DNA from: Rhizopus sp. PT2906
Lineage: Eukaryota > Mucoromycota > Mucoromycetes > Mucorales > Rhizopodaceae
Assembly (NCBI GenBank): GCA_025529335.1
Contig: JAMYHX010000094.1
Location: forward strand, 1 to 64,000
DNA: 64,000 bases
Direction of reading: 5' to 3'
Shown: positions 1 to 12,737 of the stretch, in pieces
Numbering within the stretch: the stretch's first letter is position 1
Layout of the letters: each line of letters starts with the position of its first letter
Position numbers and translations under genes: made by a program
Notes under the pieces: model-generated
The model's input: the letters and a program-made list of their open reading frames with translations, nothing else
Told to the model about the DNA's origin: nothing
Databases searched by the model: none

Positions 1-149
1 GGAGTCACTCGTCTACTTTCTATCCATCCGCCCACGCGTTGTTTTCCTTCAATCAATGTGATCTTTGTAGCTGCAGGGGCTGTACGAGCCAAATAGTAGG
101 CTGCGGATAATCCAGAAATGCCTCCACCTAAAATAGCAACGGAAGACAT
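1..149 (-). CDS. HEM14: Protoporphyrinogen oxidase, N-terminal fragment
   Basis: The minus strand opens with ATG at 149 and runs off the window at 1, giving about 49 residues. The start encodes a classical FAD/NAD-binding Rossmann motif (VAILGGGISGLSAAYYLA), followed by a glutamate-ending second strand and the segment VGGWIESRR. The GGWI-S-R signature is typical of protoporphyrinogen IX oxidase, the mitochondrial inner-membrane enzyme of the penultimate haem-synthesis step. This is recognition of the family from its N-terminus only. Another flavin amine-oxidase family member cannot be excluded, because the substrate-binding and C-terminal regions lie outside the window. No intron is visible in the part seen. 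Confidence 0.75.
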   Translation of the reverse strand, partial: MSSVAILGGGISGLSAAYYLARTAPAATKITLIEGKQRVGGWIESRRVT

Positions 150-745
150 TGTATACAAAAAAAAGATGTCAGGTCATGCTGGTGCCGTCTTTTAAAGCAA
201 GACGGGCTACAAAAGTTTTAAGATTCAGATTGGATGATTTTAGGCATATCATTTTCAATACTTCATCTTATTGAAATCAGGCGTGATCAACTGTATCCTC
301 AGTCACGGATGATTTCATGATGCTTTAGATAACGATGTGGCTAGTTATTCATATTATTTAGGTTAAACAATAGATTCTTCCCCTCTCTCCTCAGTTTATC
401 CTTGCCTTTTGAACAGGCTCAAGCGATTATTATGGTCTATAGACTCCGCATCCATAGGCACTAAATTTTCCTTCATTGTAATCAGCCAAATACAGCAACG
501 CCAACGACAGAAAGGGGACCTATAAAAAATGCCTATGCTTCCCAAATGAAGTGTTGCAATGATGGAGAAAGAGAGCCTTCTTCAAAGTATATGCTTCGAT
601 GTACAGTAATTACCTGTCTTTAGCCAAATACAACTATTCAATTAACACGTTTCATACTCATATTTAGCCCTCAAATTAATGCATAAGAAGCAGGCAATAC
701 TTCAAACACAAGTAAGGAAATTCACGAAACAGGATTGTGCTGTCG

Positions 746-1207
746 ATGTTTGGTCAAAGAATTTTCCAACAAACGGTAATTTTACATAGTAGCAAATACT
801 ATCACCACACTGATGCAATATTGATTTTGTTTCTTTTTTAGGGAAGTATTTATCTCAAAAGAGTCGATCAGCAGCAAGAAACATCAAAGTTCCAGTTTTC
901 TGCCTTAGGCTACAAGGTCGACTTGAGAATATGTTGTGCCTCTGTCAACGAAACTGACGATTTGAACAACATTGAGTTTGCAAAGAACATTAACAAAGAC
1001 AAGTACCACGTCAATTACGCCAACCATCGAAAGAGTTTTGAGAGAGGCCAAAATCTAGCGTCGAGCAGATGTATTAGAAGAAAGGAGATGTTTGTAAAGT
1101 CTGTGTTTTTGCTGGAACGGTTAATGAACTTTGGAGAGAGGATCATGTCAAACCATGACCATTTCATCATGGTGGCGAATAATGATATAGCTATGGACCT
1201 CTGGTAG
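746..1207 (+). CDS. Putative two-exon gene or transposon-derived reading frame, unknown function
   Basis: A 10-codon first exon (746-775, ending ACG before GTAATT) can be joined to a 122-codon second exon (842-1207). The intron is 66 bp with a T-rich tract before its AG. The junction keeps frame and gives about 131 aa. The protein contains LGYKVDLRICCA, then a DLNNIEFAK stretch, and has no signal peptide or membrane span. From memory only, this resembles repetitive unknown proteins common in Mucorales genomes, so it may be an old transposon-encoded gene. It sits alone in gene-poor DNA. Another short frame at about 1232-1350 looks coding but has no clear splice link. It may be decayed. Confidence 0.35.
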
Positions 1208-3484
1208 CATCGACAAAGCTCACCATATGATGATAATTATGATGAATCCTCCTCTTGATCTTCCCCTTGCTTCCTCCATTCAGCCTGAAGTAATGAATAA
1301 AAATGCGAGCTGGGTTCGTGGTTCTTGTTTCCCACCGTCAATGAAAAAATAAGATGCAGGACTATGAGAGATTGAGATCCTTCTTCTTATCATAAGCGGA
1401 TCAACAGAGCTATGGACGAAGCTGTAGAGAAATTCCCATCATTTCAAGATGGAGGGAAGGAGGGAGGGTATTCGGACATTAGAGGAATTAATCGATATAT
1501 GTAAATAATGTATTGCCTGGACGATATGTGTACTTTTTGGTCAAGACATACATATAATTGGGAGAGAGTCTGTGTACGTTGTTAGAGGCTACGAAAGAGG
1601 AACTAGCCTGGTGAACTTAACAAGAAGAAATGAAGAATAGACGCCCCGATTAGGATACCCTTCAAGGATCTTGCAGAAACTGGATCCAAGAGTTTATATC
1701 GAAGTTTTGGATACAGGATAGGGATGGTCGCATCCAGAGTAATGAAAGCACCCAGATCTTGGATAAAAGAAGAAAAAGAGCATTCTGCAAATGTTTGAGA
1801 GCTGGAGGCGACTCTATTTGCGTTACAATCTTGTAATGTGTTGTATTTTCAGCTAGGAAGGGGGAGGAGGAACTAGGACTCTGGATAGTATAACTGATAA
1901 AGACAAGACAGGGTGGTACTAAAGGCTTGAGGATTGATCTATAGAGAATAGAATTTATGATGTAAGAGCGAGACGGTTGACGATAAGTATAGATGAATAG
2001 AGAAAAGGGGAATAGGGCGGATAGCCTAAGGACAATAAGAATAATGCGATGATTGACGAAAGATTTTATTAAATAAAAACAAATGAGGGTATTTATATAA
2101 AATTAGAAGAAATGTAAAGTGATAAAGAATCAGCTTGAATTATTGAGGCGCTAATATTATGCATGAGTTTATAACGAATCATGACACAAAAGTACAACTG
2201 AGAGATGAACCGCCTGGAGTTTCTTCATAAAATATGTCCTATACTCCCAGGGACCACTCTTCAATTCCGTATGAATATGTGTCAAATATGAAAATATAGA
2301 GCAAGAAGAGCCCATATTTTGGTAGTGAAGATACAAAAGGAAGCCTTTTTTGTATTCTCAGCAGATCGTCAACACATTTAGGTGAAGATGCATTATACAA
2401 GGAATATGGTTCCGTCAATGAAAAGAATCCGATGGCATAATGCTCAAAGATGATATATGGATGTGAATCTGAGAGCCTTGAAGAACGCTTGTAAGTTTGT
2501 ATAGCACAGACTGATATTAATATATGACATGCCATTAATGAGAACTACCCATGTGAGGTTATATAGTGATTATTACCCCCAAGCTGCTTCATAATGATGC
2601 ATAGGAAAAAATCATTAAACTGTTGTTTCCTTGAATTATCAGAGACAAAGAAAAGTGCGTTGAGTGAATATATTTTATTAAGATTAAAGAACAAAAAGCC
2701 AAAGTGTGGGAGTAACAAAATGAAGTTTTTATTAGAGTAAGCAATAGTTTGATTTTCAAAAAGAGAGAGAGCTTTGAATAAGTAAATATATTTGTTTTGA
2801 TAGCCAAGTTAAGAGAGCAAGTAGAGATTTTTTTCTTTTGATAGCCAAGCAGATAGATTTTTTCTTTTTTTTTCTTTCCATAAGCCCAGAAGACCACATT
2901 ATCATTAGCTTTCAAACCCAAGATGACTAGAACCATAGACTGCATGCCAGAAGACTACACGGTGTAAACCCTCCATGAAAAAAAAGTACTCAAGTCTCAA
3001 ATCTCAAATTAATAGTCAATCTCAAAACCATACCACGGTAAGTTCAACGAAAGAGGTGCTTCAACGTACAAAGAGTGCACTTCTAAGTACCTAGGACGAA
3101 GCGTTTCGAAAGGGGTGATGGCCGTGGAGACATCGGAATATTGAACCTTTGGAGCATCGCAACCGCCGAGCTCAGCAGTAAGGGAGGGTTTACGGGCCAT
3201 TCATCAACTGTAGAGGCAGAACCATAACAATAGGAGCATCTCAGAGTGATCCAACGTAGAGAAACAGCGGCCTGTAGTAGAGCTTGACAGAGTTTGGCAG
3301 ATAGTGGCAAAGTAGATTGGATATGTTATTACCCCAGAGCAGTATTCATTAGCAGCAGGCATTGATAGACATGAGTAAAATTTTTTAGGGGCTTTCCAAC
3401 GTTGATAAGAATGGGACAGGCATTCACTAGCATTTTCAGGCACTGATGACCATTGTAGGCATTGATAAGTATTTGATAACATTT

Positions 3485-3558
3485 GGGTATTTGTTTGATT
3501 GTTTGGTTATTTGATTATTTGAGTGTTTGAGTGTTTGAGTGTTTGATTATTTGAGTGT
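3485..3558. repeat. GTTTGAGT-type minisatellite
   Basis: The tract is built of imperfect 8-10 base units (GTTTGATT, GTTTGGTT, ATTTGATT, ATTTGAGT, GTTTGAGT). The GTTTGAGT unit occurs several times in a row. It lies in gene-poor sequence and no function is seen. Confidence 0.75.
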
Positions 3559-4528
3559 ATTGATAAGCAGTAGCAAGTATTTTTTTTGAGCATTAGCGAG
3601 TAGCAGAAGTTTCTTTAAGAAGAGGCCATTATGATAGAGTAAGATGCATCAGGAACCATGAAATAGAGCCAGCAAAAGTGTATTTTCTAAGCGATGGCAT
3701 TAGCTATATGTACTTTGAGATCATCCAGACACTATTATACCTTTTCAACATAGGGAATAATAGAATAATAAAAGCATAGGAGAATTTTTAAAAGAGATAA
3801 AGATTGAAGAAAAAAAAATGGGGAAAAGAATGATGGCCTCTTTTATAGTTTTTTGTTTACGTGAATCATGTCATTTAGGCTGAAAAAAATGACTTATTCC
3901 TCCTTTCTCCAATAATGTATGAATATATAAATAACTCATTTTCTATCTTATCCATATTAGAACATATCCGAGCATCCGAACGCCTCCTCCCTCTTTTCGT
4001 TTGCATATTTTTTTCACGGCCCCTTTTCTTTTGTAAGACCGCTTGTTTACATAAAGTTGACCTCACACACATACACGCACACATGTAATTTTTTTTAATT
4101 ATGATTGCTTCACTTTTCTCATTTCTAATACGCATTTTTCTATTTTTCTGGTCGTTTTCTTTAAGAATGAATAAAAAATGTAAGATGAGAATTAAATGTA
4201 CAAGGGAAAAGGTTGAGAAGGGGACGGCAGCTGATAGTAAACAAAAAAAAATAAGGCTTTTCTCAAAGAGTACTAGACTGCCAATTCTGCGGAGCACACG
4301 CAATTGATTCCATTACAGTTGTTATTTGTCAAATCAAACGAAGCCAAACCATAATTGATCTATTTGGTTAGCCATTATGACGTTTTGCTAAAAAGAGCCA
4401 AAATCAAATCACCCTAACCTTCATGTATCAAAATCTGTTTATCAAGCATGGAACATGGATGATTGAGTTGATGGCTTAGGGAAGCATAAGAGTGTATAAT
4501 GTTTTTATTTTTATTTTTAGTGCACATG

Positions 4529-4563
4529 AAAAAAGGTAAAAGGTAAAAGGTAAAAGGTAAAAT
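4529..4563. repeat. Seven-base tandem repeat (AAAAGGT)n
   Basis: The unit GGTAAAA is repeated four times in perfect tandem, with a partial unit before it. It is a simple-sequence tract in the gene-poor region. Confidence 0.85.
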
Positions 4564-6566
4564 GTTTATCCTCTAATCTTTGCTGTTATATCCTTTTCCT
4601 TTTCACTTCTACTTGTGAAATGTAGACTAACATTAGCAACAAATGTGATTGTGATAGATTTAATGGTTATACGTTCATTTTTATAGTAAAGCAATGGACC
4701 TTCCAAGTCTGCATAAACTATTTCAAATGGCGCTCGAAACAGGATGGATCGCTAAGGTACGCGGCATATTTTATATAGTCCCTTATTGTCATAGATGCTC
4801 GTGTACCATAAATGAGAGGTATTATCAAATATGTAATTTATTGAGAGATGAAAAGGGAGATTTTATAACCATGAAAAAGAACATGAGTATATGAATGTCA
4901 AAAGAATAAAAAATATGCCGTATATGGAATAAAATAGTAGAGAGGAACAATGTGATGGCAGAGCAGCTTATCACTGTAGTAGCGGATGTTGTCATTTAGT
5001 TGATCAAGTGTAGCCTTTACATTGCGACCCCTATAGTTAACATTTCCAAGGATACTTTACTTGTAAACACAACAGTGCATGCATTTGATATTCGCTTTTT
5101 AAAGGGAAAAGGCTTTCTAACCGAAAGCTCAATATCATTTGTTTATCTTATATTTTTAGTTGAAAGCCTTTTTCTTTATTATCAGCAGCATAGGTTTAAA
5201 TACAATGAAGGAATATTGCAGGCACATAGTATTTGTTGACCAAATTTTGGTGTATAGACGTATTCAGCTTGACTTGAGGCAGTTTGTATGATGTAGAATA
5301 CTTTTTAGCACAGACTTGTGTGTATTGACCATATTAATTATTTGATATTTAAGCTTCAGAAAGTGAGATATATACATTGTTTTGAGATCAGAGTCAACTC
5401 TAAGCAGATTCCATTATTCTTCCAGTTCTTCCATTTCGTGATTGTGTAAGATTTCATTGTCTACTACTTTGATTGATCTACTCAAAAGCTACCTGTTGTA
5501 CTTTACAATCACATTTATATTTTCAAGATCAAGCCTTGCTTTAAGCCATATGTTCATCTATTTGTCGTTATCCAGGAGTACTGTTGAGCTTTGATCCCTT
5601 TGCATGCAGTTTACTGGCACTAGGACCTACTCATGTAAATCCTCTAAGGGGATCAGATTCATGAAGCTATATAAGAATTGATTAACAGCACACTAGAGCT
5701 GTGTAGACAATCCAGAAGACCATAGTTGATCTCTACTAGTGAGAGTCCATGAGCAACGTCTCAATGTATGTGTTAGACCCTGTAGAAGACACAATCGGCC
5801 CCCTAAAGTGAATCCATGAACTATACACGGGACTAGCGTAGATATTCCAAAAGGTCACTGACCTATGATGGATGAACATCCATGAACAACACGTTTGTTC
5901 AGTCATCAATATATGAGCGTGTTTAGGTTTATAAAAAGATTTTTGACAGAAAGAAAAAATTAAAAGGGGGAAGGATATTTTTTCACATGCTTCCTTTTTA
6001 TTTTTTGTGTGCGACCATTTTGAAATCTATATGCTAATACTTTTCACTTTTGGCTTAAATTTCTCTTACAGGTTTTACATCTTTGTCTAAACACGCTTGA
6101 TTCTCTTTGGAATGCAGTTGAAGTGTCTACAATAGAGTTTTTATGTATTTTATATTGTTCTTTTTTCATATTTCCTTTTTTTGAAAAGAGTAACATAAAA
6201 AACGTAACAAGCACCACAGCTTTTTACTGTTAACAGTTTCCTGTGCAAAAACACAAGCAATGAAATTACTATTGATAATTTATGGATCAAAATGTTTTTA
6301 GATATCAATGTCTTTTTTTTTAGATAAAGATAAATGCAACTTGCGTCTATTTTAAGCTCAGGATAGCACACTTTTTTGGACCATCCTATGAGTACCCATG
6401 TTTAACAGTACTAGAAGTTGATGCCTTAGCTGGCATCACAGTGGTAATCCCAACTATCTACACGTGGGTGACCATCATCTTACCATTTTACACACATGAC
6501 CGCTTGGGTCTTTCTCTTTTCTATTGATAATCCGATTTCCTTTTACCTGAACAGGCTCTCACATAA

Positions 6567-6930
6567 GTTCTCCTCAAAGCCACCAGCGATGACTGTCAGA
6601 CCAAAGCAATGGTGGATAGTCATTATAGGGCCATGAATACCTTAACCACACACTACACATCCAACCACTTCTTCAAGACGTTGATCAAGACCCTTTTATC
6701 CTCTGGTTCTCGTCTTGACAGAGATTAATATAATCCATATAGTCCAGACATTCACCATGGCAACACTCGAGGTTTTACTTTTAATCGAAAACATTATCTC
6801 CCAACCTAAGCTTACTCCAGTTGAACTCGATATTGGGGAATGCTACTCGCGCTCCGTTTTCACTAGAGACATACCATTTTTGTATATGGCCATAGCTTGT
6901 TTAGTGAAATCCTTCAATAGGAAACCTTAA
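6567..6930 (+). pseudogene. Eroded protein-coding relic, probably transposon-derived
   Basis: Two consecutive plus-strand frames look coding in composition but are interrupted. Positions 6567-6728 read VLLKATSDDCQTKAMVDS and onward for 53 codons to a stop. The next frame (about 6715-6930, including LTPVELDIGECYSR) continues in another phase. No family is recognised with confidence. The change of frame between two coding-like stretches, next to other transposon debris, suggests a dead gene. Confidence 0.3.
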
Positions 6931-7302
6931 TTGTTTAATTGACTTACATGATAAGCGTGTTACAGATTTGGAAGCTCAGCGAATGATGTAAAAATTAGAG
7001 TGTATCAACAGGCAAATATAGTAATAATGAAACCTTTTTTATCTTTATCATGTTGAGTGAGGACTGAAACAAACAAGGAGACAAACCGAGAAGAAAATAA
7101 AGAGAGGAGAACGGGAGGAATTAAGATCAATTCAAGTGAAACTATGATGATACTTCAAAAATTCATATACTACATCAAATAGTTGCAGTGTAGAATTGAG
7201 TACCAACATGAAGTCCTGGTTCAGCAAGAGTGCTATTACCAAAGTGAATTTCAAGGTCACAAACTTGGAGAGAGTCAATGGAACCAATTAAACAGCCATC
7301 AA

Positions 7303-7515
7303 TTACGAATTATCAATAATAGTTTTGCTTTCGATCATTACTTTGCATCTGTCACCAATATATTTCGCGTTTCCAGGCTCCTCTTTAGCAGCTTCAAAAG
7401 CACCAACATCAGCTTCAATGCTGTATCTTTGTCGAGCTCTGTCATGCAAGATCCTAGGGTCTACCTTCAGGAGTAAATCGAATACAGTATCGTGTACAGT
7501 GAGATAGGTATCACT
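7303..7515 (-). pseudogene. Minus-strand coding relic, transposon-type
   Basis: The minus strand is open for about 70 codons, ending at TAA (7305-7303). It contains ILHDRARQRYSIEADVGAF, then AKEEPGNAKYIGDRCKVM. A stop lies immediately upstream, and a one-base frame change would extend the coding look further, so the fragment appears to be a broken piece of a larger gene. I associate this sequence type with repetitive genes of Mucorales, from memory only. The catalytic family is unknown. Confidence 0.35.
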
Positions 7516-7899
7516 TCACTTTAGGCACAGTCTCGTATCATGGAACAAACGTTCTGTGATCATACCCCGGAAAAGGGAAATACTACATGCACCAGAAGTT
7601 AGACTAATTCTACAGGCGCTACCTCTGGATCTTTTTGGCAGGGCCGAAGATCAGTGCGATGAGTTTGAGCACTTGGCCACCTCGGGTGTCCCTCGTTCTC
7701 ATCACGGATCCTGGTGATTTTGGCTAGGCCAAAATGGACGATGGCTATTATAATGTCCATTCAAAAACATCAAGCCACGATCCGTACAACTTACAAATAG
7801 ACTCATATACATACAGGGTATATACATTATACATATTTATATATAATTCAATAAAATCTGTATTGGTTAATCCTTGAGGTTCATCAAGTGATTTGATAA

Positions 7900-8624
7900 A
7901 CGAGGCACATTGTGCAATTTGAAATGTATTCATTGTCTCCAGTATTCGCTTAGAATTGAAAAAGTATCTCAGCACTACGTTTGGACAAAGGGGTGCAAAG
8001 GAATTGACGTGACTTTTCTAACGAATTGCGTATTTGTTGACGAATCAACCTTCCACATCAACCTTAATGGAGGTTGTGGATGGTCATGCAAAAGCACAAT
8101 TGCGGTGGATGCTCGCTCCTGTTACTGGGGCCAAGGGCATCGACAATTTCGGGAGCAATATTTCCGTATATGATGCTGTGCAAATAACCTTGAAAAACAG
8201 CATATCTCCTCTAACAAGAAGCGGCGTGCCTTGATCAAAGTCAGGATCAAAACACAGAAAGACAAAAAGGAGCACAGGAACGAATGCGAACCATTATGTC
8301 GCTTTTCTGCTTTCCTTGATGAGTGAATTTGACCAATTTCTCCTCAATCAAAGGGTTTTTGTCTTGTGATGGACAACTGCACTAAACCATGAAACAAAAA
8401 AAAATCGAAAAGCTTATTACTTTAAGAGGGGTCTAAAGGCGCTCATCTCCTTATTTCACTTGAACTCAATCCTATTGAAAAATTTTGGAGCAATTATAAA
8501 GGGAAAGGTAAAAAAGACACAAGCTCCTGGACAACGAGACATTGATCGACAGAATACTCTATTCGAGGTCGACAAACATCTCGGGACATACTGCACCTGT
8601 AGCTACTACTTTGGAATAACTGTA
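7900..8624 (+). mobile_element. Dead Tc1/mariner-IS630-like transposon remnant with right terminal repeat
   Basis: Frames around 7910-8600 spell the DDE part of a Tc1/IS630-type transposase. First comes FLTNCVFVDESTFHINLNGG with the first catalytic Asp. Next, near 8290-8370, is a stretch ending in MDNC with the second Asp (after an in-frame stop). Then LELNPIEKFWSNYKGKVKK at about 8460-8510 carries the third acidic residue. Stops and frame changes separate these pieces, so the gene is non-functional. The end TTTGGAATAACTG at 8610-8622, followed by TA, matches in inverse the left end of the element at 61010 (TA-CAGTTTTTCCAAA). It is therefore read as the right inverted repeat with its TA target. 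No left end was found. Confidence 0.7.
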
Positions 8625-9655
8625 CACTTTATTCAGAAATTATGCGCACACTAGTAGAAAAATGATAATTTCAAACAACAAATGAAACACAAATGGTGGT
8701 AAAAGAGAGCCCATCAGAAGCAAAAGAATGAATAAAGAAATGATTAGTAAATCAGTTATTAAATTCATATTAAATACTTACATTATAAAGAAGAGGATTT
8801 ACATAGAGAAAAAGAATAAACATTTAAAAGAGATTACCAATATCTTACCGGAAGTGTACCATGGATGGGCCAACGATAACTGACTTCAAAATATAGAATA
8901 TAGAAAAAGAAAGAAGCAGGTATAGAGAGCAAGGAAGAGAGTGGATGGATCAAAGTTTGGTAAGATCCAAGCTACCCCTATCTTGAACCGGATTAGTTTC
9001 GATTATGCTCTATAATACTGCCTATCAGTTTCTTACAAGAGTAATGAATATAGCTTGCCTTTGGCTAGCTGGGGAATAGCTGGTCTTACTTTCTGGCCCA
9101 AAGAAGAAAAGAAGTCAAGATTAGACTATTTATACCAAGTCTCTACCGATTAATCAGCTACGTATTATTTATAAAGCGTTAACTACACTATACGAGTATC
9201 CTCTGTTTTTATATACACCATTTCAAGAAAGAGATGCCGCGCTGACTTGACGCTTTTTCATATAAATTGTCTTATAAAAATTACAAAACTACGACCTTAC
9301 AGTCTAAAAGACTGTATCTTTCACAAATATCAAGCATATTTTATATTTTACATATTGTCTTTAAACTAAAGAAAAGATTGATAACCAACAAAAGTGTAAT
9401 TGTTATTGATCTTATATTGTGTGCCAATAATTCATGAGCCGCGCTAAACGCACGCATAACACCACGTCACATTTTTAGTTCCCCCGAATTTCCTTTTTCT
9501 CTCTTTCTCTTTCTCAATCAATAGAAAACCCATCAAAACTAAAAAAAGCGCTTTACAAAAAACAAAACTAAAAAAAGTAAACAAGAAAGTTTTTGTACGG
9601 GAAAGAAATAAGGGACAGAGATTAAGCATTGATTATAGTTTATTATTCTATTAAA
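8625..9655. other. Intergenic spacer and 5' leader of the 4E-T-like gene
   Basis: No gene or RNA was recognised. The last 200 bases are T/CT-rich and A-rich, as expected for a fungal promoter and leader upstream of the ATG at 9656. Confidence 0.5.
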
Positions 9656-11895
9656 ATGGCAGAATATGAATCAAGAAAGGTTATTCGTTATTCTAAAGAA
9701 ATGATGATTCAATTGCATGACAGTCCACTTGTAAAGAAGCCGGACTCTTTACCTTGTCTATCAACATGGTTTGGGTATGTGCTTTTATTTTGAATGTTCA
9801 AAAGAACTAACCATAAAAAAAAAAGTGAGGACCCAGGGTCTCCTATCCTAAAGAATATATTAAATGGTTCGAATATATCGCGTACTCATAGTAATGGTGT
9901 TTCAACAGGTAAATTGAAGGATTGATTTATATGATAGATAATGACAGTAGGAATAGATAAGAATATCTTACTTTGTCCACAAAAAGCCAACTTTGTTTCT
10001 TCGTCATATGGTGGATTCAAAAAGAATGATGACAACAACTCGATGAAGCATACAAGACACAGGGTAAACTAAGCAGATTATATCAAATGATTAGATCTTA
10101 ATACTTATTTTCCTTTAGATTGATGGTAATAGCAACAACAACAACAATAGCAATCGTAACCCTCGCTCCTTCATGGGAGAGAAAGGCCTTAACAACAGCA
10201 GTAATAGCAATAAATCGAAATACATGAATGCATCACCACACAAGAGATACAATAATAATAGTAGTAATAAGCGAGATAATCACTATCATAGTCAACATCA
10301 TCATAATCAATCATCTTCCAACCGAATGAGAATGGATGAACACAACACAAACAACTATAATGAAAGAGTGCCCGAGTGGTTAGACTATAATCCTGAATCT
10401 AAAGACCAACAACAGCAACAACAACAACAACAAAAAGAAATAACAAATGATTTGGAACTATGGAAATCCACAATGAAAAAGAAGGATGGCCTCGAAGAAA
10501 GTAAAGGCTTTGTTGATAACTTGGGTCAAAAAGGTATGTCTATAAAGGTCATATCTTTCTTTTTTTTTAACTCTTTTTTTTTTTTAAATAGAAACAGAAC
10601 AGGCTTTTTCATTTTTATCACTTGATCAAAAGAATGGTTTTGATGATTTCTTCGTAAAGGAGACAGAATTGTTAACTCCTCGTCGTGAAAATCAATCAGG
10701 CTCTCGATTTGCTAAATTCTTTGCTAAACGTGAGGGAGAAGAAGACCAACATCAAGCACCTGCTGCTGAACCAAAATCAATTAGCATCAATGATCTATTC
10801 CAAGGAGTACAACAACAACAACAACAACAACAACAGCAACCAGCAAGTAACAATGAGGTTCATGTCTTGTCTGAAGATGATATCTTACAGTCATTGGGTG
10901 CGAAAAAAAATAGTAGCAATAAGCCAACTGGAGCAGGTGATGCAATAGGATTCAACCGAGTTCTTCAGATATTATCTCAGCCAAAGGTAAGCCCTGTTCA
11001 TGGCTCATGAGTATGATATTCATATCATTATTACTAGCCCACTATCCCCTCTCCTACAGCAACTGCAGCTTCAGCCACCACTACTGCTAACAGTAATACT
11101 GCTCCTGATAATTATATGATGGAAAGTAATAATAAAGAAAATCAACAAAACATGCCACCTGTCATGGCTTCAACAACGACGACGACGACGAATACGGCTG
11201 GTATTACCACTGCTACTCCTACAGCAGCTGCTACTACAACTGCTACTTCTACTCCGGTGTCTGATGCACCATCAGCAACAACAGCTACTGCAGAGGTTAA
11301 AGCAAGCGGTAATAGCAAGCCATCTACTCCTATCATGTCTAGTCGATTTGGCAACAATTTGCCCACAGCCGTTTTACGTCAAATGAGCGCGCGTTCTTCT
11401 CCCTCACTACAAACTAGCAAGTCCACCCATACTGCTAATTATTCAACTGCAACAACATCAACTGCAGCTGTTGCTAGAAATTCACCTATTAAACAACCTA
11501 TTCACCAACCTATTCAACAGTATCCTTCAGTGTTCCCTTACCAACAGCCTCCTTACTCGCCTCATCAACAGATGATGGAGATGTTCCCTATGAATGGTAG
11601 CATGCCACCCCCAAGAGCTAATGGAAATCCTGAGCAGTTCTTACCTCCACACATGATGATGCAACCACCGCCACTGCCTCCTCCTAATGCTGCACAGAGG
11701 CCAATGATGCCCCCTCATCCTTTCTTACAAGGACAGTTTCATATGCAAAGAGACATGATGCAACCCATGCCACCTTATATTATAACAAACGGTAATCATT
11801 AATGTAGATGTGTTATTAGCTATACTCATATACACATCATAGGTATTCCTCCTCACCAAATGTTTAACAAGAACCAAGGATGGGAGCGTCAGTAA
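9656..11895 (+). CDS. 4E-T-like eIF4E-binding protein (EIF4ENIF1 family)
   Basis: Seven exons (9656-9774, 9826-9908, 9948-10063, 10119-10533, 10592-10986, 11038-11791, 11843-11895) join in frame to 644 aa. Near the N-terminus is YSKEMMIQL, which fits the canonical eIF4E-binding motif Y-x4-L-phi approximately (Met precedes Gln-Leu), followed by SPLVKKPDSLP. The middle contains VPEWLDYNPES, poly-Asn and poly-Gln, then GSRFAKFF, a block typical of 4E-T proteins. The C-terminal half is low-complexity Thr/Ala and Pro/Met/Gln. Family knowledge: 4E-T proteins bind cap-bound eIF4E, repress translation and bring mRNAs to decay bodies. Here that role is inferred. The gene converges on EFM4, with 41 bp between stop codons and an AATAAAAG polyadenylation-type signal directly after the stop. 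Confidence 0.75.
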
Positions 11896-11936
11896 TCAGA
11901 ATAAAAGAAAAAAGGAATCTTTTTTATATATTTTAT

Positions 11937-12737
11937 TTAAATGGGCTGAAATGCAACAGTGCATATCTTTGAGCCAACGTGTCCACCAAATTGAAATACA
12001 GGGTATTTTACGCTTGAGTGAAACTTGAAGTCTATAAAGTTATGAGCAAAAAAAAAAAAAAAAGATATGTATTAGATGTATACAATCTTACATTGTTTGA
12101 AATTCTCTATTAATTCTTCCATTGTCCAATTACAGCTCGTGATCAAGAATAAGCCCTTGTCTTTATCAATCATCGCATGAACGGCCTCGACGTACTTTTC
12201 TCTTGGACCCGGCAGACCCTGTTTCTTTGCCTCTTCTTGATCAGGATGCAAAGAGATGGCATCATAGGTACCTTTATCTAGAACCACTTCATACGTGTGT
12301 TCAAACCATAGAGGATTTGACAAGAAATCAACCGTATCATAACGAATACCTTCGATTTGACGTTCCTCGACGATCGATCGAGCCAAGATGACAGCTGATT
12401 CTGAATAATCGATGCCATGGAGTGATTTGTATCCTTCTTGAGCGAGTTCAAGTAATAAATGACCATTTCCGCATCCCAGGTCGACAATACGTGTTTGAGG
12501 ATCAGCCACATTCTTAGTCACCCATTCGACCATTTTCTCTACACTTTCTTCTCCAAACCAGATCTCTCCAATATCTCCAATCTCTTTAAAGTTTCTATTT
12601 TCTCGATCATAAACAGCATCCCAACTATTGAGCTGATCATTAGATATTATTCCCCAGTTTTTATATTTTGAATTATTTTACTATGTTTTTGTGCCAAGCT
12701 TTGATGCTTCAAAATCTTGAATGTCAGGCAACTCCAT
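11937..12737 (-). CDS. EFM4: eEF1A lysine methyltransferase (METTL10/Efm4 family)
   Basis: Three exons (12737-12682, 12624-12092, 12031-11937) give 227 aa. SAM-binding motif I is IVDLGCGNGHLLLEL and is followed by the acidic HGIDYSE. The N-terminal SKLGTKTYWDAVYDRE and EIGEIWFGE blocks, and the C-terminal FQFGGHVGSKICTVAF, are diagnostic for the METTL10/Efm4 branch, which methylates a lysine of elongation factor 1A in the cytosol. The length matches the family. The joins restore the conserved YWD and FKFHSSVKYP segments, which supports them. The 3' end converges on the 4E-T-like gene. The 5' end shares a 156-bp divergent promoter with the bZIP gene. Confidence 0.88.

Larger units (their letters stand above)
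1208..6566. other. Gene-poor AT-rich stretch with simple repeats
   Basis: No convincing gene was found. Open frames here are short, mutually overlapping and have no recognisable motifs. A slightly more GC-rich minus frame at 3009-3200 (63 aa, beginning MARKPSLTAELG) is the best of them, but its function is unknown and it is not supported by splicing or neighbours. Short tandem repeats are listed separately. Confidence 0.5.

Noticed and set aside
3009..3482. Three overlapping minus frames
   Set aside because: No start, splice or family evidence favours any of them; kept only as a remark in the spacer entry.
5107..5172. 11-base inverted repeat AAAAGGCTTTC / GAAAGCCTTTT with a 44-base loop
   Set aside because: A short stem in AT-rich DNA with no gene context; expected by chance at this scale.
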